From Achatina immaculata (Eukaryota; Mollusca; Gastropoda; Stylommatophora; Achatinidae): a stretch of 64,000 bases of DNA. The position numbers and the translations under genes were made by a program. The stretch is from the NCBI GenBank assembly GCA_009760885.1, contig CM019703.1, forward strand, positions 11,162,959-11,226,958, read 5' to 3'. Below are positions 42,896 to 53,790 of the stretch, one piece after another. Each line of letters starts with the position of its first letter. Position 1 is the first letter of the stretch. A model generated the notes under the pieces. The model was given only the letters and a program-made list of their open reading frames with translations, did not search any database and was not told where the DNA came from.

Positions 42896-45800
42896 GATTG
42901 ATTGATTGAATGATCTTTATTTCAAAAGGGTTAAGAATTGGGCATGCATGCCCGCCTGACATTCTGTCCTTTGTCATACATCTTCCATTCTGTTCTAGAC
43001 ATTCTACGAATATGTTGCTCATATAGCAAACATAATTAACATTAAAGTAACTACATAACACATATAAATGACTATCTAACAAACAAAAATTTCCGTATCA
43101 TTCGGAATACACGATTAGTTGCAAGCGGGGTCTGTAAGAACAGTCGAAAATAACTTTTAAGTTTTATGATTCATGGAGGCATGTAGTCGACTTCAAATAG
43201 ATATTGGAAAAGTTGTAGTTGTAGGAAGGAGTATAGTTTATATTTTTTTTACAGGATAGGAGGGTATTGCAAAGATGAGCAGAAGAATAACTAAAGCTTT
43301 TCTTGTAAAGATCAAGTCTAGGTTTTGGAAGAGATATGCTGTTTAAGCGTTGGCTGCACTGTGGGCTAAATTTAAATAGGTTCCATAGATAAAGCGGAGC
43401 ATGATGTGAAAAAATGTTATGTACCAACCTGACTTGGTTGAAGAGGAACCTGTTCTTAAGAGGCAGTATTTTGATACCATTATGCTGATAAGTTGTTTGT
43501 GTTTGATCTTTGTCACCAATAAGCTCTACTGCTCGTTTTTTGAAGTGAGTAAAGTCTCTCTGTATCTGATACTGAGCAACCATCCCGAATTGGTGAGCAG
43601 TAGTCTAAATGTGTTTGTGATATGTAGTATGTCTTCCCGAGATGCCTACATGAGAGCTGTTAGGGAGGCAAAGTTCAGAAACGGACATGCAAATGGCTCA
43701 CTGACTGCTGAGTATGTCTTCCTTGTGTCTTGATCGATGAAGCGCTTATTTTGGTTAACTGTATAACCTTTTTGCGCGGTGAGTTTTGTTAGACCTTGCA
43801 CATGAGAGGAGGTCCATGTCAGATGTTGGTCAATAATAAGACCTAGTGTTTTGTGCTCGCTAACATTTTCTATCTGCTTTCTATCTGTGATGATTCCGTA
43901 CAGAGCAGAAGCATGCTTTTGTCGCGTTTTGTAATTTCCGTCTCGTTTCTATGAGCACCGATTTTGATTTATCAATATTTATAATCATGGCATTATTGTT
44001 GCTCCATCTAATTAGATTGTTAAACTCGACCTGAAGTTGCTTCTAAGTTAATACAGTCATAGTCACTGGTGTAGACTGTGCAATCATCGGCAAATTGGTC
44101 ACAAGAAGAGTTTTTAGGATGAAGTGGAAAATCATTGATATAAATAGCAAAGAGCAACGGGGCTAGAATAGAACCCTGTGGAACACCAGTGTCATCTATA
44201 GCAGAATTTGCTAGAGAATTGTTGAAGAACACTACCTGTTGTCTGTCTGAAAGAAATGATGCAATTAATTTTGTTAGATCAAGGTGCAATTTATAAATCT
44301 TTATTTTTTTACAAGAATATTGTGGTCAGTCATGTCAAATGCTTGTTTAAAGTCGACGAAGATGTCATAGCATAGTCTGTGGTCATTTATGTTTACTAAC
44401 CAGTTTTCTGTCATTTTAGCGAGAGCTGTGTGGCAGGAATGATTTGGTCTACAGCCTGACTGACTGTCTATGAGTAAATTGTTCTCTTGCATGTGTCGTA
44501 GAGTTATTTTGTGTATGTGCTTTTCGTGTGGCTTTGATAATGACGATAGTATTTATATTGGTCTATTGTTAGTAAGATTGTTGGATGAGCCAGATTTAAA
44601 GCGGGGATACACCTTAGCAGTTTTAAAAGCCTCGAGGTACTAACATTTTGCAATGCACTGGTTGTAAATATGTTAGTGTATGTGAAATGACAGTTGCAGT
44701 TTAATGTAAGATCTTATTGCTAATATCGTCAATCCCAGGTGTATTGTTGCTTTTAAAGGATAAAAGATAACTTTAAACTTCATTGACTGTTAAGAATGGA
44801 ATGTGTAACTGTTTAAATTTAGTACATCTGCTATCCAGGAGTGCTTGTAGTTCATGTAAGCCGCATATAGGATCTGGTATTGGTGATTTAAAATCGTTGA
44901 TTTCTTCTCTGAAATGAGTACTGATACAAGTATTTGCGCTAGTGTATGCATGATTTCTGGCTTGAAAATCAATTCTTTTCTTTTATTTGATAGGATATTT
45001 ATGACTTTCCAAACACAATTATTTACTATCTGATTTATTCTGTACTAGATTCCTAAAGTAATTGTTTTCTCTTATCTTATTAAGTATTGAACTTTGTTTC
45101 TGAGAGAACGGTAGGTCCTAAAGTCCTTGATTTTGTGCGCCCGGTCACGTTCTGTCATGGATTGTAGTATTTCAGGTGTTATCCAAAGTGACTTCGTCTG
45201 GTGTTTTACTCTCACCTCTTTCATGGGGACAAGCTTGCCTAATATATCTCTGAAGATCTTTACCCAGTATTCTATTGCCTCATCAAGGTCAGTTAGATGG
45301 TTCATGTGTGTAATTGAAGATGCTTGCAAATCAGTAAGGAGTAATTCTAGGTTAAATTTTTTGAATCTTCTAGATCTCATACACGTGTGACTGTGTTTAG
45401 GAAGTTTATACCCCTTTCTTGTTCACGTACAGTAGACTGGATAATGATCACTCAACAAAGTATGAGGGACGTTACTTTCAATTATGTTTTCTGGATGGGC
45501 TACATATATGTGATCTAATAATGTGAATGATACTTCTGTTACTCTAGAAGGTATGGTGACGATTTGAGAGAAATTGTAGGATAATATAATATTGCTCCAA
45601 ATTGGATTTGATTGTGGTAGATTTATGTTGAAATCTCCAAGAATGATAATATCTTTGAACTTAAAGGTTGAAACATCATCCATCATAGTCGTGAAGTGAT
45701 CATACCACATGGATGATGCATTTGGATTACAGTGCAAAAGTCCTATAACTAATGGACTCTGGTTTGGCATTTTAACTTCTACCCAAATACACTCTGGCAA

Positions 45801-45965
45801 TTTAACTTCTACCCAAATACACTCTACCTCTGATGATTCGAGGTCTTCTCTACGACTAATCTAGATAGCTGTGGAGACATACATTACTGGACCTGTTTCC
45901 AGTTTTCTAGTTAGGTCACGCCAGATCTGGTTAAAACCATTAATTCTAATATCTTCGTCTTTCAC
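42896..45965 (-). pseudogene. LINE-C, near full-length non-LTR retrotransposon
   Basis: About 3.07 kb. N-terminal endonuclease: INGFNQIWRDLTRKLE, VECIWVEVKMPNQSPLVIG, IIILGDFNINL, LLDHIY and LLSDHYPVYCT (GDFN and SDH motifs of the APE-type domain). Linker: KSLWITPEILQSM. Reverse transcriptase: SQSGCRPNHSCHTALAKM, YDIFVDFKQAFDMTDHNIL, DDTGVPQGSILAPLLFAIYI and CDQFADDCTVYTSD (FADD active site). C-terminus: HLDYCSP, LKNRFLFNQVRLVHNIF, RLDLYKKSFSYSSA. The 3' end is (TGAT)n-like. Frameshifts, a 30-bp duplication (45771/45801) and a nested insertion (43626-43722) disable it. CR1/L2/Jockey-like by motif, exact clade unsure. Confidence 0.88.
43626..43722 (+). mobile_element. Nested LINE-E micro-insertion with TSD
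   Basis: AGTATGTCTTCC at 43626-43637 and 43711-43722 bounds 73 bp encoding RDAYMRAVREAKFRNGHAN and ending GGCTCACTGACTGCTG. It matches the LINE-E end at 21.19 kb. It interrupts the LINE-C ORF between LTKISASSI-like and HLDYCSP segments, so it arrived after LINE-C. Confidence 0.82.
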
Positions 45966-46122
45966 AGACGCCGAAATTGTGGAAATTTTGGTTTTATATG
46001 TGTGTTGCTTCAGGAATTTTATCTAACAGGTGTTTTATCTAACTGTGCTGGTACTTACTCCGTAAATGAGTAGTGGCCACATCAGTTTTGGAATCAGCAT
46101 GAACTGGAGGCACCATATTTGA

Positions 46123-46626
46123 ACTTACCCAGTAGCCTACTTCATAGGTGCTGGTACGACATCAAATATTGAACTCAGGGACATTCCTTTACCATCACTG
46201 CTAGATGGTACAAATGACTGGGATGTGATAGTGAACCTTCCAGGAAGAAGAGAATACCCGACTGCCATCAAGAACACAGGAACGCGACCGGACATTGTAG
46301 TGTACTCCACAGAAAAACAGGAATTAATCATGATTGAGCTTACGGTCCCATACGAAACTAGAATAGAGGAACAGCATTTATTCAAACTGGAGAAGTACAA
46401 TGATCTGGTCAAGCAACTGAGGCAGGGGGCAGGAATCAGGGCAAAAGTGATAGCTGTAGAAGTGGGAGCAAGAGGATTCGTAGCAACATCAGCATATGAC
46501 CTATGTAAGCAGCTGGGCATAAAGGGACAAGCAAGAGCATGGGCATTGAGAAGCCTTTCAGCAACAGCAGAAAAGGCTTCATGCTGGCTGTGGAGTATGC
46601 GAAACAAGCATTGGGAACATAAGTAA
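46123..46626 (+). CDS. Retroelement restriction-like endonuclease ORF (C-terminal)
   Basis: An uninterrupted 167-codon frame: IELRDIPLPSLLDGTNDWD, NLPGRREYPTAIKNTGTRPD, IVVYSTEKQELIMIELTVPY, ETRIEEQHLFKLEKYNDLVK, AVEVGARGFVATSAYDLCKQ, LGIKG, SATAEKASCWLWSMRNKHW. RPD (Asp about residue 57) and ELTVP (Glu about 72), then EVGARGF and the KASCWLW end, are the pattern of PD-(D/E)XK-type nuclease domains attached to some retroelement reverse transcriptases. The usual Lys of the motif is Thr here. No start methionine precedes residue 35; an upstream TGA at 46120 closes the frame. No RT is next to it, so it is a 3' fragment, or a domain carried alone. Confidence 0.65.
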   Translation, partial: TYPVAYFIGAGTTSNIELRDIPLPSLLDGTNDWDVIVNLPGRREYPTAIKNTGTRPDIVVYSTEKQELIMIELTVPYETRIEEQHLFKLEKYNDLVKQLRQGAGIRAKVIAVEVGARGFVATSAYDLCKQLGIKGQARAWALRSLSATAEKASCWLWSMRNKHWEHK

Positions 46627-46649
46627 TTTCATTTGCCACAACCAATACC

Positions 46650-46740
46650 AGCCCTCCGTAGCTAAATTGCTAAAGACGCACTTCAAAAAGTGCAGTGGCA
46701 ACTGGAAGATCATGGGTTCAATCCCGGGTCTGGGAAAAAA
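46650..46740 (+). mobile_element. tRNA-like SINE head
   Basis: CCTCCGTAGCTAAATTGCTA (A-box region), then GATCATGGGTTCAATCCCGG (B box). It follows the endonuclease ORF by 25 bp. No complete tRNA fold closes, so a SINE head is the better call. Confidence 0.55.
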
Positions 46741-47414
46741 AGCAACAACTCACAAGACCTCTGGGAGTCATGACCCAGAGGCGCCCACCCCCCTTAGAGT
46801 GTCAGGAGTTTAAAGGGCCAAAACACTTGTCTGAGGGGGGGGGGGTACTTCTTCTGATGATCTGCAGGAGTTGTGTTGTTGTTCCGCTCTCTACGGTAGA
46901 GAGTTTCCTGCATACAGATGGCCTATTAGAAGTTCCTTCTTTATGTAACCATTTTTCAGTACATGAGATCATTTTATATTCTGGTCTACAAGAAGCAGAA
47001 GAAGATGAAGAAGAAGCACTTTGCATGTATAGTGCAGAAAAACAACAACATAATATCTCGGCTTCCGTCTTCTTCCAACATTGGAACCGAAACGAGAAAA
47101 ACATAAACATACGACACATATTGTGAGAGCTTGTCAAATTTATAATAAGATCAAGAAATTAATTTATTCCTTCCCGGAGTTACCACGAATCTAGTATCAG
47201 TCTTTCTGCTGCTCCCGTCTGATCTTAATCTTTTGCCCATAATTTCAGGACCCTGACATTAATCTTAATCCCTGCTGATCTCTACATCGTCTGATTTATG
47301 GTTAGAAAATAAAGAATGACCACACACACACACACAAATCCAAGGTAATTAGAACGAAATGTCAGATCAGGAAACGTAACCTAGCAAACTGGAGATTCGT
47401 TGATTCTCATAAAA
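46741..47414. other. No gene recognised
   Basis: A 143-codon plus frame (46695-47126) starts inside the SINE head and crosses a G run at about 46837-46846. It has low-complexity acidic segments and no known domain. (CA)n lies at about 47320-47336. Confidence 0.4.
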
Positions 47415-47640
47415 TTAGTTGTAGCTGAATGGCGTACTAGTTAGTGCTCTCATCTCTAACGCGGAGGTGGATGGTTCGAGTCCGGCTTGAGTCGTCCCAG
47501 TCATCTCGGCTGTAGGTGTGGATACCCGGTTACTTCTGGGGCTGGAGAAGGAAAGGTGGCCAGGTGCGAGGTTGACCTCATCACCCTCTGGTGCAGTGGT
47601 TCTAAACCTGGAGGTCTTTGTGAGTCCACGGACCAAGAAA
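47415..47640 (+). mobile_element. SINE with conserved 3' module
   Basis: Head: GTAGCTGAATGGCGTACTAG and GGATGGTTCGAGTCCGGC (A and B boxes). Body: GGAGAAGGAAAGGTGGCCAG, then GACCTCATCACCCTCTGGTG, matching the 3' modules at 8.2 and 13.3 kb. Directly followed by CAGTGGTTCTAAACCTGG, which looks like a hAT-type terminus. Confidence 0.7.
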
Positions 47641-47757
47641 TAGGTTTTGTTTATTGCTTTACTTTCACTGAAGGACTCGCATATGTAGAGAGTAGGTCCA
47701 CAGCCAACAGAAGGCTGACAATTAGTGGTCTAACGTGTGTCGACAGATCAAGGTAAA

Positions 47758-48276
47758 TATCATCATCATCAGGTGCCATGCCTACTGGCGTTAGGTATTA
47801 TGCTTCTATGCAGTGCACGATCCTTCATGCAGGCCATCAGTTCAGTTGGTGATCTCCTCTCACACCATCCCGTCAGACTGTCCAGTATCATTTCTCTTGG
47901 TCTTCCTCTTGATCTTCTTCCTTCTATTTTTCCTGTTGTTATAATATTTTCAATGCCTCCTCTTCTCATTGCATGTCCTATTAAAGTACATTGTCTCTCT
48001 CTCTCTCTTTTTTTGACAAGGTTTTTTGTCTCTCCAGCTCTTCTCCTACATTCTTCATTAGTTATTTTTACTGTCCAGGGGATTCGCAACATTCTTCTAA
48101 TAAACCACATTTCTGCTGCTTTCAATGATTTTTGTGCAGACCTGCCTATTGTGCATGATTCACTTCCATATAACAAGATAGGTTCAATATAGCATTTTAG
48201 GACTCGTTTTCTAACATTCATTAATAAGGATGTGTTGGATAATATGTTTCTCATTCTCTGAAATGGAGTCTTTGCT
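47758..48276 (-). pseudogene. LINE-A 3' copy
   Basis: A minus frame of 161 codons (48254-47769): MRNILSNTSLLMNVRKRVLK, CYIEPILLYGSESCTIGRSA, EMWFIRRMLRIPW, GETKNLVKKRERERQC, GGIENIITTGKIEGRRSRGR, PREMILDSL, RALHRSIIPNASRHGT, then (TGA)n on minus. The KKRERERQC linker has gained GA repeats relative to RKIRERQC in the other copies. Truncated about 60 codons after the active-site region. Confidence 0.9.
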
Positions 48277-48549
48277 TATATATAGTTAACACATAAAATG
48301 TAAATGTATAAAGTATAGTTTTATAACTTTGTGGAAACCACCGACACTGGTGGACATCAGAGCAAAGAAGAGAATGTTGCTACCAAGTGGTTAGCGCTTT
48401 GTTTTTCTTTTTGTCTTGCTGGTTCTGTTACTTCTTTCCGATGTAGAATCAACATTTCCTGGTTGATGGAACAGGTCGATTGGCATGAGGTCATTGCAAC
48501 AGCCTAGCAAAGCATGTTTACAGACAGTCGATATACATTTCTTCTGCAG
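48277..48549. other. No feature recognised
   Basis: AT-rich. TACCAAGTGGTTAGCGCTTT near 48389 resembles an isolated A box. Confidence 0.35.
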
Positions 48550-48813
48550 GGAGTGGGTCCAGCTTCTAGAGGGTTCTCGTTGATCCAGTTGGACGAGGAT
48601 CTGCTGCCCAGGTCAGAGCGGGAGTCAAAAGCAATGGAAAAATCAGACAAGCTAGCAAGCGTGGCATCAATTCAGGGTACCCTAAGAATGGGCGAGGAGG
48701 AGATTGCAAGAACCATCTTGGACAGGCTGCGTGTGGAGGGACACATCGGACTGAATGACAACAATCACATCAAGGTGATGATTGAGTTAGGGGGAGAAGA
48801 GGGGAAGTGGACG
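48550..48813 (+). CDS. Candidate exon or element ORF, unknown protein
   Basis: The frame GVGPASRGFSLIQLDEDLLP, ERESKAMEKSDKLASVASIQ, GTLRMGEEEIARTILDRLRV, EGHIGLNDNNHIKVMIEL, GGEEGKWT is 88 codons with balanced, non-repetitive composition. TTTCTTCTGCAG immediately before it is a good splice acceptor. The only following donor (ACG|GTTTTT) is poor. The frame continues to a stop at 48903 through a T run. Read from the upstream ATG it would be 129 codons (48514-48903). Family not recognised. Confidence 0.35.
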
Positions 48814-49112
48814 GTTTTTTTTTTTTCTGCACGAAGTGGTTTAGCGCGCTTTATTCACAACCAGTGCGTGGCTGGCTCCATCAGTAGGAGCCCACTTCAG
48901 TGACTGTTGGAAGGGAAGGCGGAGCATATATAGGAATGCCCGGAGCGCAGGGATGCCAGTCTCTGATTACAAATTAAAGATTCATCCTGCTAGAACCCAT
49001 GTTTCTGTTCCCCCTGTTTGTTTCCCCTCTCACGTCAAGTTCTTGTTATACAAAACTGATCTTACCTATCGTGCTTTCGCACTCTGCTATAAAATTAACT
49101 GAGTATTTAGAA
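48814..49112. other. T-run and TATA-containing unique stretch
   Basis: After a 13-bp T run, the sequence GCGGAGCATATATAGGAATG followed by CCCGGAGCGCAGGG at about 48918-48950 has a TATATA box in a GC-rich setting. It might be a promoter or an LTR fragment; there is no second copy in the window. Confidence 0.3.
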
Positions 49113-49441
49113 CAGTGGTTCTCAACCTTTCCTTGTCCGTAGACCTCCTTTCTTGCTCGAGAACAGCTCTGGGCCTCGTTTCAGAAATAAATCAATGAAT
49201 AGAACCCAGATGATGCTAAGACATAAAAACCACTGACTCTTTAGTCCGGCGGTTCAGAAGATAAGTCTTCAACAGCGTGGTCACAACTGCAATTATTTTA
49301 TACGAGACAAGAATGCAAAATGACAGTGCTTGATGTAAATGTTTTAATGTTCAACACCTAATCGATTCACTGGTCTGTGTTCCCCTCCGTAATTCTTCCG
49401 TGAACTATCAAAGAGTCCATGAACTCAGGCAAAAAACCACC
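49113..49441. mobile_element. Possible hAT-like MITE
   Basis: Left CAGTGGTTCTCAACCTTT is the typical hAT terminus. The right side AAAAAACCACCGC could be its decayed complement. No matching 8-bp target duplication was found. Confidence 0.35.
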
Positions 49442-49464
49442 GCTTCACGGGAAGCATGAATCTC

Positions 49465-49645
49465 ATTTTCTCTTCAACGTTTCTAGAGATGTTAAACAAC
49501 GATTATACAATTTTCTCTTCAACGTTTCCAGGGATGTTAAACTACGATTATACAAATTTCCTCTTCAACGTTTCTAGAGATGTTAAACAACGATTATACA
49601 GTTTTCCTTCAACGTTTCCAGAGATGTTAAACAACGATTATACAT
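49465..49645. repeat. 45-bp minisatellite
   Basis: ATTTTCTCTTCAACGTTTCT then AGAGATGTTAAACAACGATT and ATACA, four units, with CCAGGG and AACTACG variants. One unit has lost a few bases (GTTTTCCTTCAACG). Confidence 0.92.
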
Positions 49646-50044
49646 TTAAAAAATAGCTATGAACTTTAGCCATATGTAGTAATTTATAAACAAAATGGCA
49701 GTTAGAAGGTCGTCTTTTCTTGGCGCAATGATATAAATTTGGGCGTTATTCGGTTCATTTGCAACTGACGGGGTAATTTGTTTATGCCTATGTACCCCGT
49801 GCAGTACTGGGTTGTCTAAACACGTGAGGATATGAAACATCCAGTGCCACAAGAGCAGAAGATGGGAGATATTTCAGTTTTTCGTTGCTTTGTGGATTAT
49901 TCCGAAAAGCTGCGGCCAAATGCATGGTTTAAGATGGCGTGAAACTTGGCGGTTCGCCGTTAAAATACGTAGTTGCTGTGAGTTTCCAAGTTTTAGATTA
50001 GTTTCATCTTTTTGTTTGTTTGTATTATTGTTGATTTTAAATTT
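49646..50044. other. No gene recognised
   Basis: Unique AT-rich sequence with short frames only. Confidence 0.4.
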
Positions 50045-50096
50045 GTGTTGTCTCTCTTTTCTCTTTCTCTCTCACTCTCTTTCTCTCTCTCTCTCT

Positions 50097-50133
<37 letters not shown>
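50045..50133. repeat. (CT)n microsatellite
   Basis: CT run with TTTCTC and TTTATC interruptions. Confidence 0.93.
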
Positions 50134-50324
50134 TTGTTTAACACTGATAGTATTCTTCTGATTTTATGCCTCTAGTTCTTCTTCTTCTTCTACACATCGA
50201 TTCTGTTTGTTCTTGCACTGTTTTCTTCTTCCTCTTTCTTCCTTTTTCTCTTACTCTCTAACTTAACATCTTCATGTTCCTCAAAAAAAAAAAAAGAGAA
50301 AAAACTCTCTCTACACACTTTTCT

Positions 50325-50620
50325 TAAAATTCTCTCTTTCTTACCAGAAAATTCGACACCCGTTCCTTAGAATTTTCTTACTTACCAGAAAGTCGACGCT
50401 CGTCTCTTAGAATTCTCTCTATTACTGGAAAGTTGACCCTTATTTCTTAGAATCCTCTCTCTTACCAGAAAGTCAACACTCGTTTTTTAGAAGTTTTTCT
50501 CTCTTACCAGAAATTCGACACCCGTTTCCTAGAATTTTTTCTCTCTTATCGAAAATCGACTTTTTTATTAGCATTTTTTCCCTCTTTTACCAAAAAGTTG
50601 ACGCTCTTTTCACGTGACCT
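50325..50620. repeat. Old, diverged ~43-bp minisatellite
   Basis: CTTACCAGAAAGTCGACACT and CGTTTCTTAGAATTCTCTCT recur about seven times with many substitutions and small length changes. It is the most decayed array in the window. Confidence 0.8.
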
Positions 50621-51059
50621 CTGTTAATCTATTGACTTCATTTTCTGCTAATATTTATCGTGGTTTCCTGTTTCAAAAAAAAAAACAAACTGTTGTAATA
50701 AGAAAACTAAAGGCAAAGAAAAAACAACACAACAATCAATAAAACAATCAAATAAAACAGACGGAAGACAGTTTCATCAAAAACAAAAAGGGGAGATAAT
50801 ATAACATCAGGGGTCGTCACATATAAACTCACGGGTATTACTCATCGAGGAAATTGAAAAGATGATGCTGAGATAAAAGCAAAAGATTCAACCCAGAAAA
50901 CGAAACAAAAGAGAAAAAAAAAAGTCCAGCCGGACAAGTAAAATTCCTTGTAACAGAAAATTAAATCGGATTGTTGATAAGCGAAGGGTTGTTTATGCGA
51001 CCTTGAACTCTCGGCGACAAGGGAAACATTGGGGAAATTATTTAGCTCAACTTAAGAAG

Positions 51060-51575
51060 AACGAAAGAAAGAAAGAAAGAAATAGACCTAACTTACAATG
51101 CCGAGGCCTAGAACTGAGAAGACACTACCACTTCAAGAAAGAAAGAAAGAAAGAAATAAAGAAAGAAAGGAAAGAAAGAACGAAAGACAGAAAGAAAGAA
51201 AGCAAGAAAGAAAGAAAGAAAGAAAGAGACCTAACTTACAATGCCGAGGCCTAGAACTGAGAAGACACTACCACTTCAAGAAAGAAAGAAAGAAAAGAAA
51301 GAAAGAAAGGAAAGAAAGAACGAAAGACAGAAAGAAAGAAGGAAAAGAAAGAAAGAAAGAAAGAGACCTAACTTACAATGCAGTGGCCTAGAACTGAGAA
51401 GACACTACCACTTCAAGAAAGAAAGAAAGAAAGGAAAGAAAGAAAGAAAGAAAGGAAAGACAGAAAGAAAGAAAGACAGAAAGAAAGAAAGAAAGAAACC
51501 TAACTTACAATGCCGTGGCCTAGAACTGAGAAGACACTACCACTTCAAGAAAGAAAGAAAGAAAGAATTCTGTGG
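51060..51575. repeat. Composite array: 52-bp segment plus (GAAA)n
   Basis: Four copies of CCTAACTTACAATGCCGAGG, CCTAGAACTGAGAAGACACT, ACCACTTCAAG, each followed by 60-90 bp of imperfect GAAA repeats with ACGA and GACA variants. The same segment is amplified at 56507-57300, where it continues from the R element. This block therefore looks like a detached piece of R. Confidence 0.92.
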
Positions 51576-51582
51576 GGTGCAT

Positions 51583-51645
51583 TAATACTCATCATCATCA
51601 TCAACATGATCATCATCGTCATCTTCATCATCATCGTCTTTTCCT
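51583..51645. repeat. (ATC)n-like microsatellite
   Basis: CATCATCATCATCAACATGATCATC and similar imperfect repeats. Confidence 0.85.
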
Positions 51646-51939
51646 TTGTCGTCGTAATAGACATTAAGTGCCATTTTAAGGCATTGGCAAGCCGAATCTT
51701 TTAATGATTCCTGTAGAAAAGTTTACGTTCTTGCTTTTGACATGTTGCCCTTAGCTTCTTCATCTTAGGCTCCATTCTGTGTCTGTTTACATTGAAAGAT
51801 GTGAACTGTTTCTGCTTATACTATCTGCGTGTTTATAGTTTAATCTTACGTTCAAACCTTTATAAATATAAATATTTATATTCCTGTCCCATTTCTGAGT
51901 GCTCCTAAGTACCTGTTTCTAGCGTTTAAACTGTTCTAT

Positions 51940-52225
51940 GTACTTTCTCTCTCTCTCTCTCTCTCTCTCTGCCTCTGTATCTCTCTATCTCTGAATCTCT
52001 CTATGCCTCTCTATCTCTCTGCCTCTCTCTCTATTTCTCTATCTCTCTCTGCTTCTCTATCCCTCTCTCTCTGCCTCTCTATCTCTCTCTGACTCTCTAC
52101 CTCTCTATCTCTCTCTGTCTCTTTAACTCTCTCTGCCTCCGTATCTCTCTCTACCTCTGTATCTCTCTCTGCCTCTCTCTCTCTACTTCTCTATCTCTCT
52201 CTGCCTCTCTCCTGTCTTCCCAATT
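51940..52225. repeat. CT-rich minisatellite, block 1
   Basis: TCTCTCTCTGCCTCTCTATC-type units of 16-22 bp, irregularly varied (TGAATC, TACCTC, TGTATC). Confidence 0.9.
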
Positions 52226-52259
52226 CTTAACCTCTTGAAAATAAAGTGTTCGTTCTCTT

Positions 52260-52620
52260 TACTTCTATATATCTCTCTGCCTCTCTATCTCTCTCTGCTT
52301 CTCTGTCTCTCTCTGCTCTCTCTCTCTGCCTTTCTATCTCTCTGCCTCACTATCTCTCTCTGCCTCTCTACCCCTCTCTGCTCTCTCTCGCTGCCTCTCT
52401 CTATCTCTTTCTCTACTTCTCTCTGCCTCTCTATCTCTCTCTGCCTCACTATCTCTCTCTCTGCCTCACTATCTCTCTCTGCCTCTCTATCTCTCTCTTC
52501 CTCTCTATCTCTCTCTGCCTCACTATCTCTCTGCCTCACTATCTCTCTCTGCTTCACTATCTCTCTCTGCCTCTCTATCTCTGCCTCTCTATCTCTCTCT
52601 GCCTCTCTATCTCTCTCATC
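52260..52620. repeat. CT-rich minisatellite, block 2
   Basis: The same family as the preceding block after about 35 bp of unique sequence, now with TGCCTCACTATCTCTCTC units. The 115-189 codon Ser/Leu-rich frames on plus and the Glu/Arg frame on minus are artefacts of it. Confidence 0.9.
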
Positions 52621-53398
52621 GTCTTTTTTCACAATGTTGACTTCGCTTTACGCTCTTCATCCATGTTTTTAGATTTCTTACACTGTTTCTGTGTCCTTTC
52701 CTCCGGGTGTTTATATCCAACACATCTGTTTCTAAGTGTTTCTTCCTGGCGTACATATAGCTCTCACAGTTTTATGCTTATGTTTCGGTACTTTAAGTTT
52801 TCAAAAATATTTTAATCACTTTCCACTGTGGTCTATGTCTGCATTATCTGATTTTCCAGCTCTTAAATTTCTTCTTTATCTTTTTGCATTTGCAAGGATA
52901 AATCTTTTATTACTAGGATTTCAAACGATGTTAATAAACGATATCTCAGTTTGTCCTTGATAAAGAAAACTGGTAGAGTGATTGATATGTAGCAAAAGAA
53001 AGGTTTTATTTCGATGAATTTCAGATCACACAAGCCATGAACTATTTCTGAACACGTAATTCTTCAGAAGAACTTCAAGAGACAAACTGTCAGAGCTGTT
53101 CAAATAACGTTTGACAAATATCCTGTGCCCTGTCAGCTATGAGAGAATTATGAAACGTCAAAGATTTATGCATGGCATTCAGAAATACTCTGTCAGATTA
53201 CTGAAAGATTAAAGTTAAATTTATTTTACAATGGGAAAAATAGAAGCTGTCAGTGCTGTTAGGTCGGCCACTCGCTAGACATAATACTTGATGTATGTAA
53301 CCAACGTATAAGGACAATCGCTGAAAGGAAATGTTCATTATTTGATGCTCTAGGTTGGGACTTGGAGGGAAGTCTGACGAATATGTTGAAGTGCAAAT
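52621..53398. other. No gene recognised
   Basis: AT-rich sequence without assignable features. Confidence 0.4.
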
Positions 53399-53790
53399 TA
53401 GCTATGAAATAAGAGAGTCGCCGAAAGAGACACGTTATGAGATGAAGAGTCAGAGAAAGGAACGATCAGCTATGAGATGCAAACTCAGAGAATGAGACAA
53501 TCAGCTATGAGATACAAACTCAGAGAAAGAGACAATCAGCTATGAGATACAAATCAGAGAAAAAGACAATCAGCTATGAGACACATAATCAAAGAAAGAG
53601 ACAATCAGCTATGAGATACAAACTCAGAGAAAGAGACAATCAGCTATGAGACACATAATCAGGTATAAAATACAGACTCAGAGAAAGAGATAATCAGCTA
53701 TGAGATATAAGCTCAGAGAAAGAGACAATCAAATATTAGATACAAGCCCGGAGAAAGAGGCAATCAGCTATGAGATAAGCACTCTGAGAA
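53399..53790. repeat. 35-bp minisatellite
   Basis: GAGACAATCAGCTATGAGAT and ACAAACTCAGAGAAA repeat about eleven times. Variants include ACACATAATC and a unit lacking one A in ACAAATC. Edges are more diverged than the centre. Confidence 0.92.

Noticed and set aside
46695..47126. 143-codon plus frame as a gene
   Set aside because: It starts within a tRNA-like SINE head, crosses a G run and has no domain.
2283..49656. Idea that minisatellite units are selected to be multiples of three (24, 30, 15, 30, 45, 45, 39 bp)
   Set aside because: About seven of some eighteen arrays qualify, close to the one third expected by chance.
51003..51585. Lys/Arg/Glu-rich frames as a charged structural protein
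   Set aside because: They are GAAA repeats with the 52-bp R-derived segment read as RPRTEKTLPLQ; the same DNA is a repeat at 56.5 kb.
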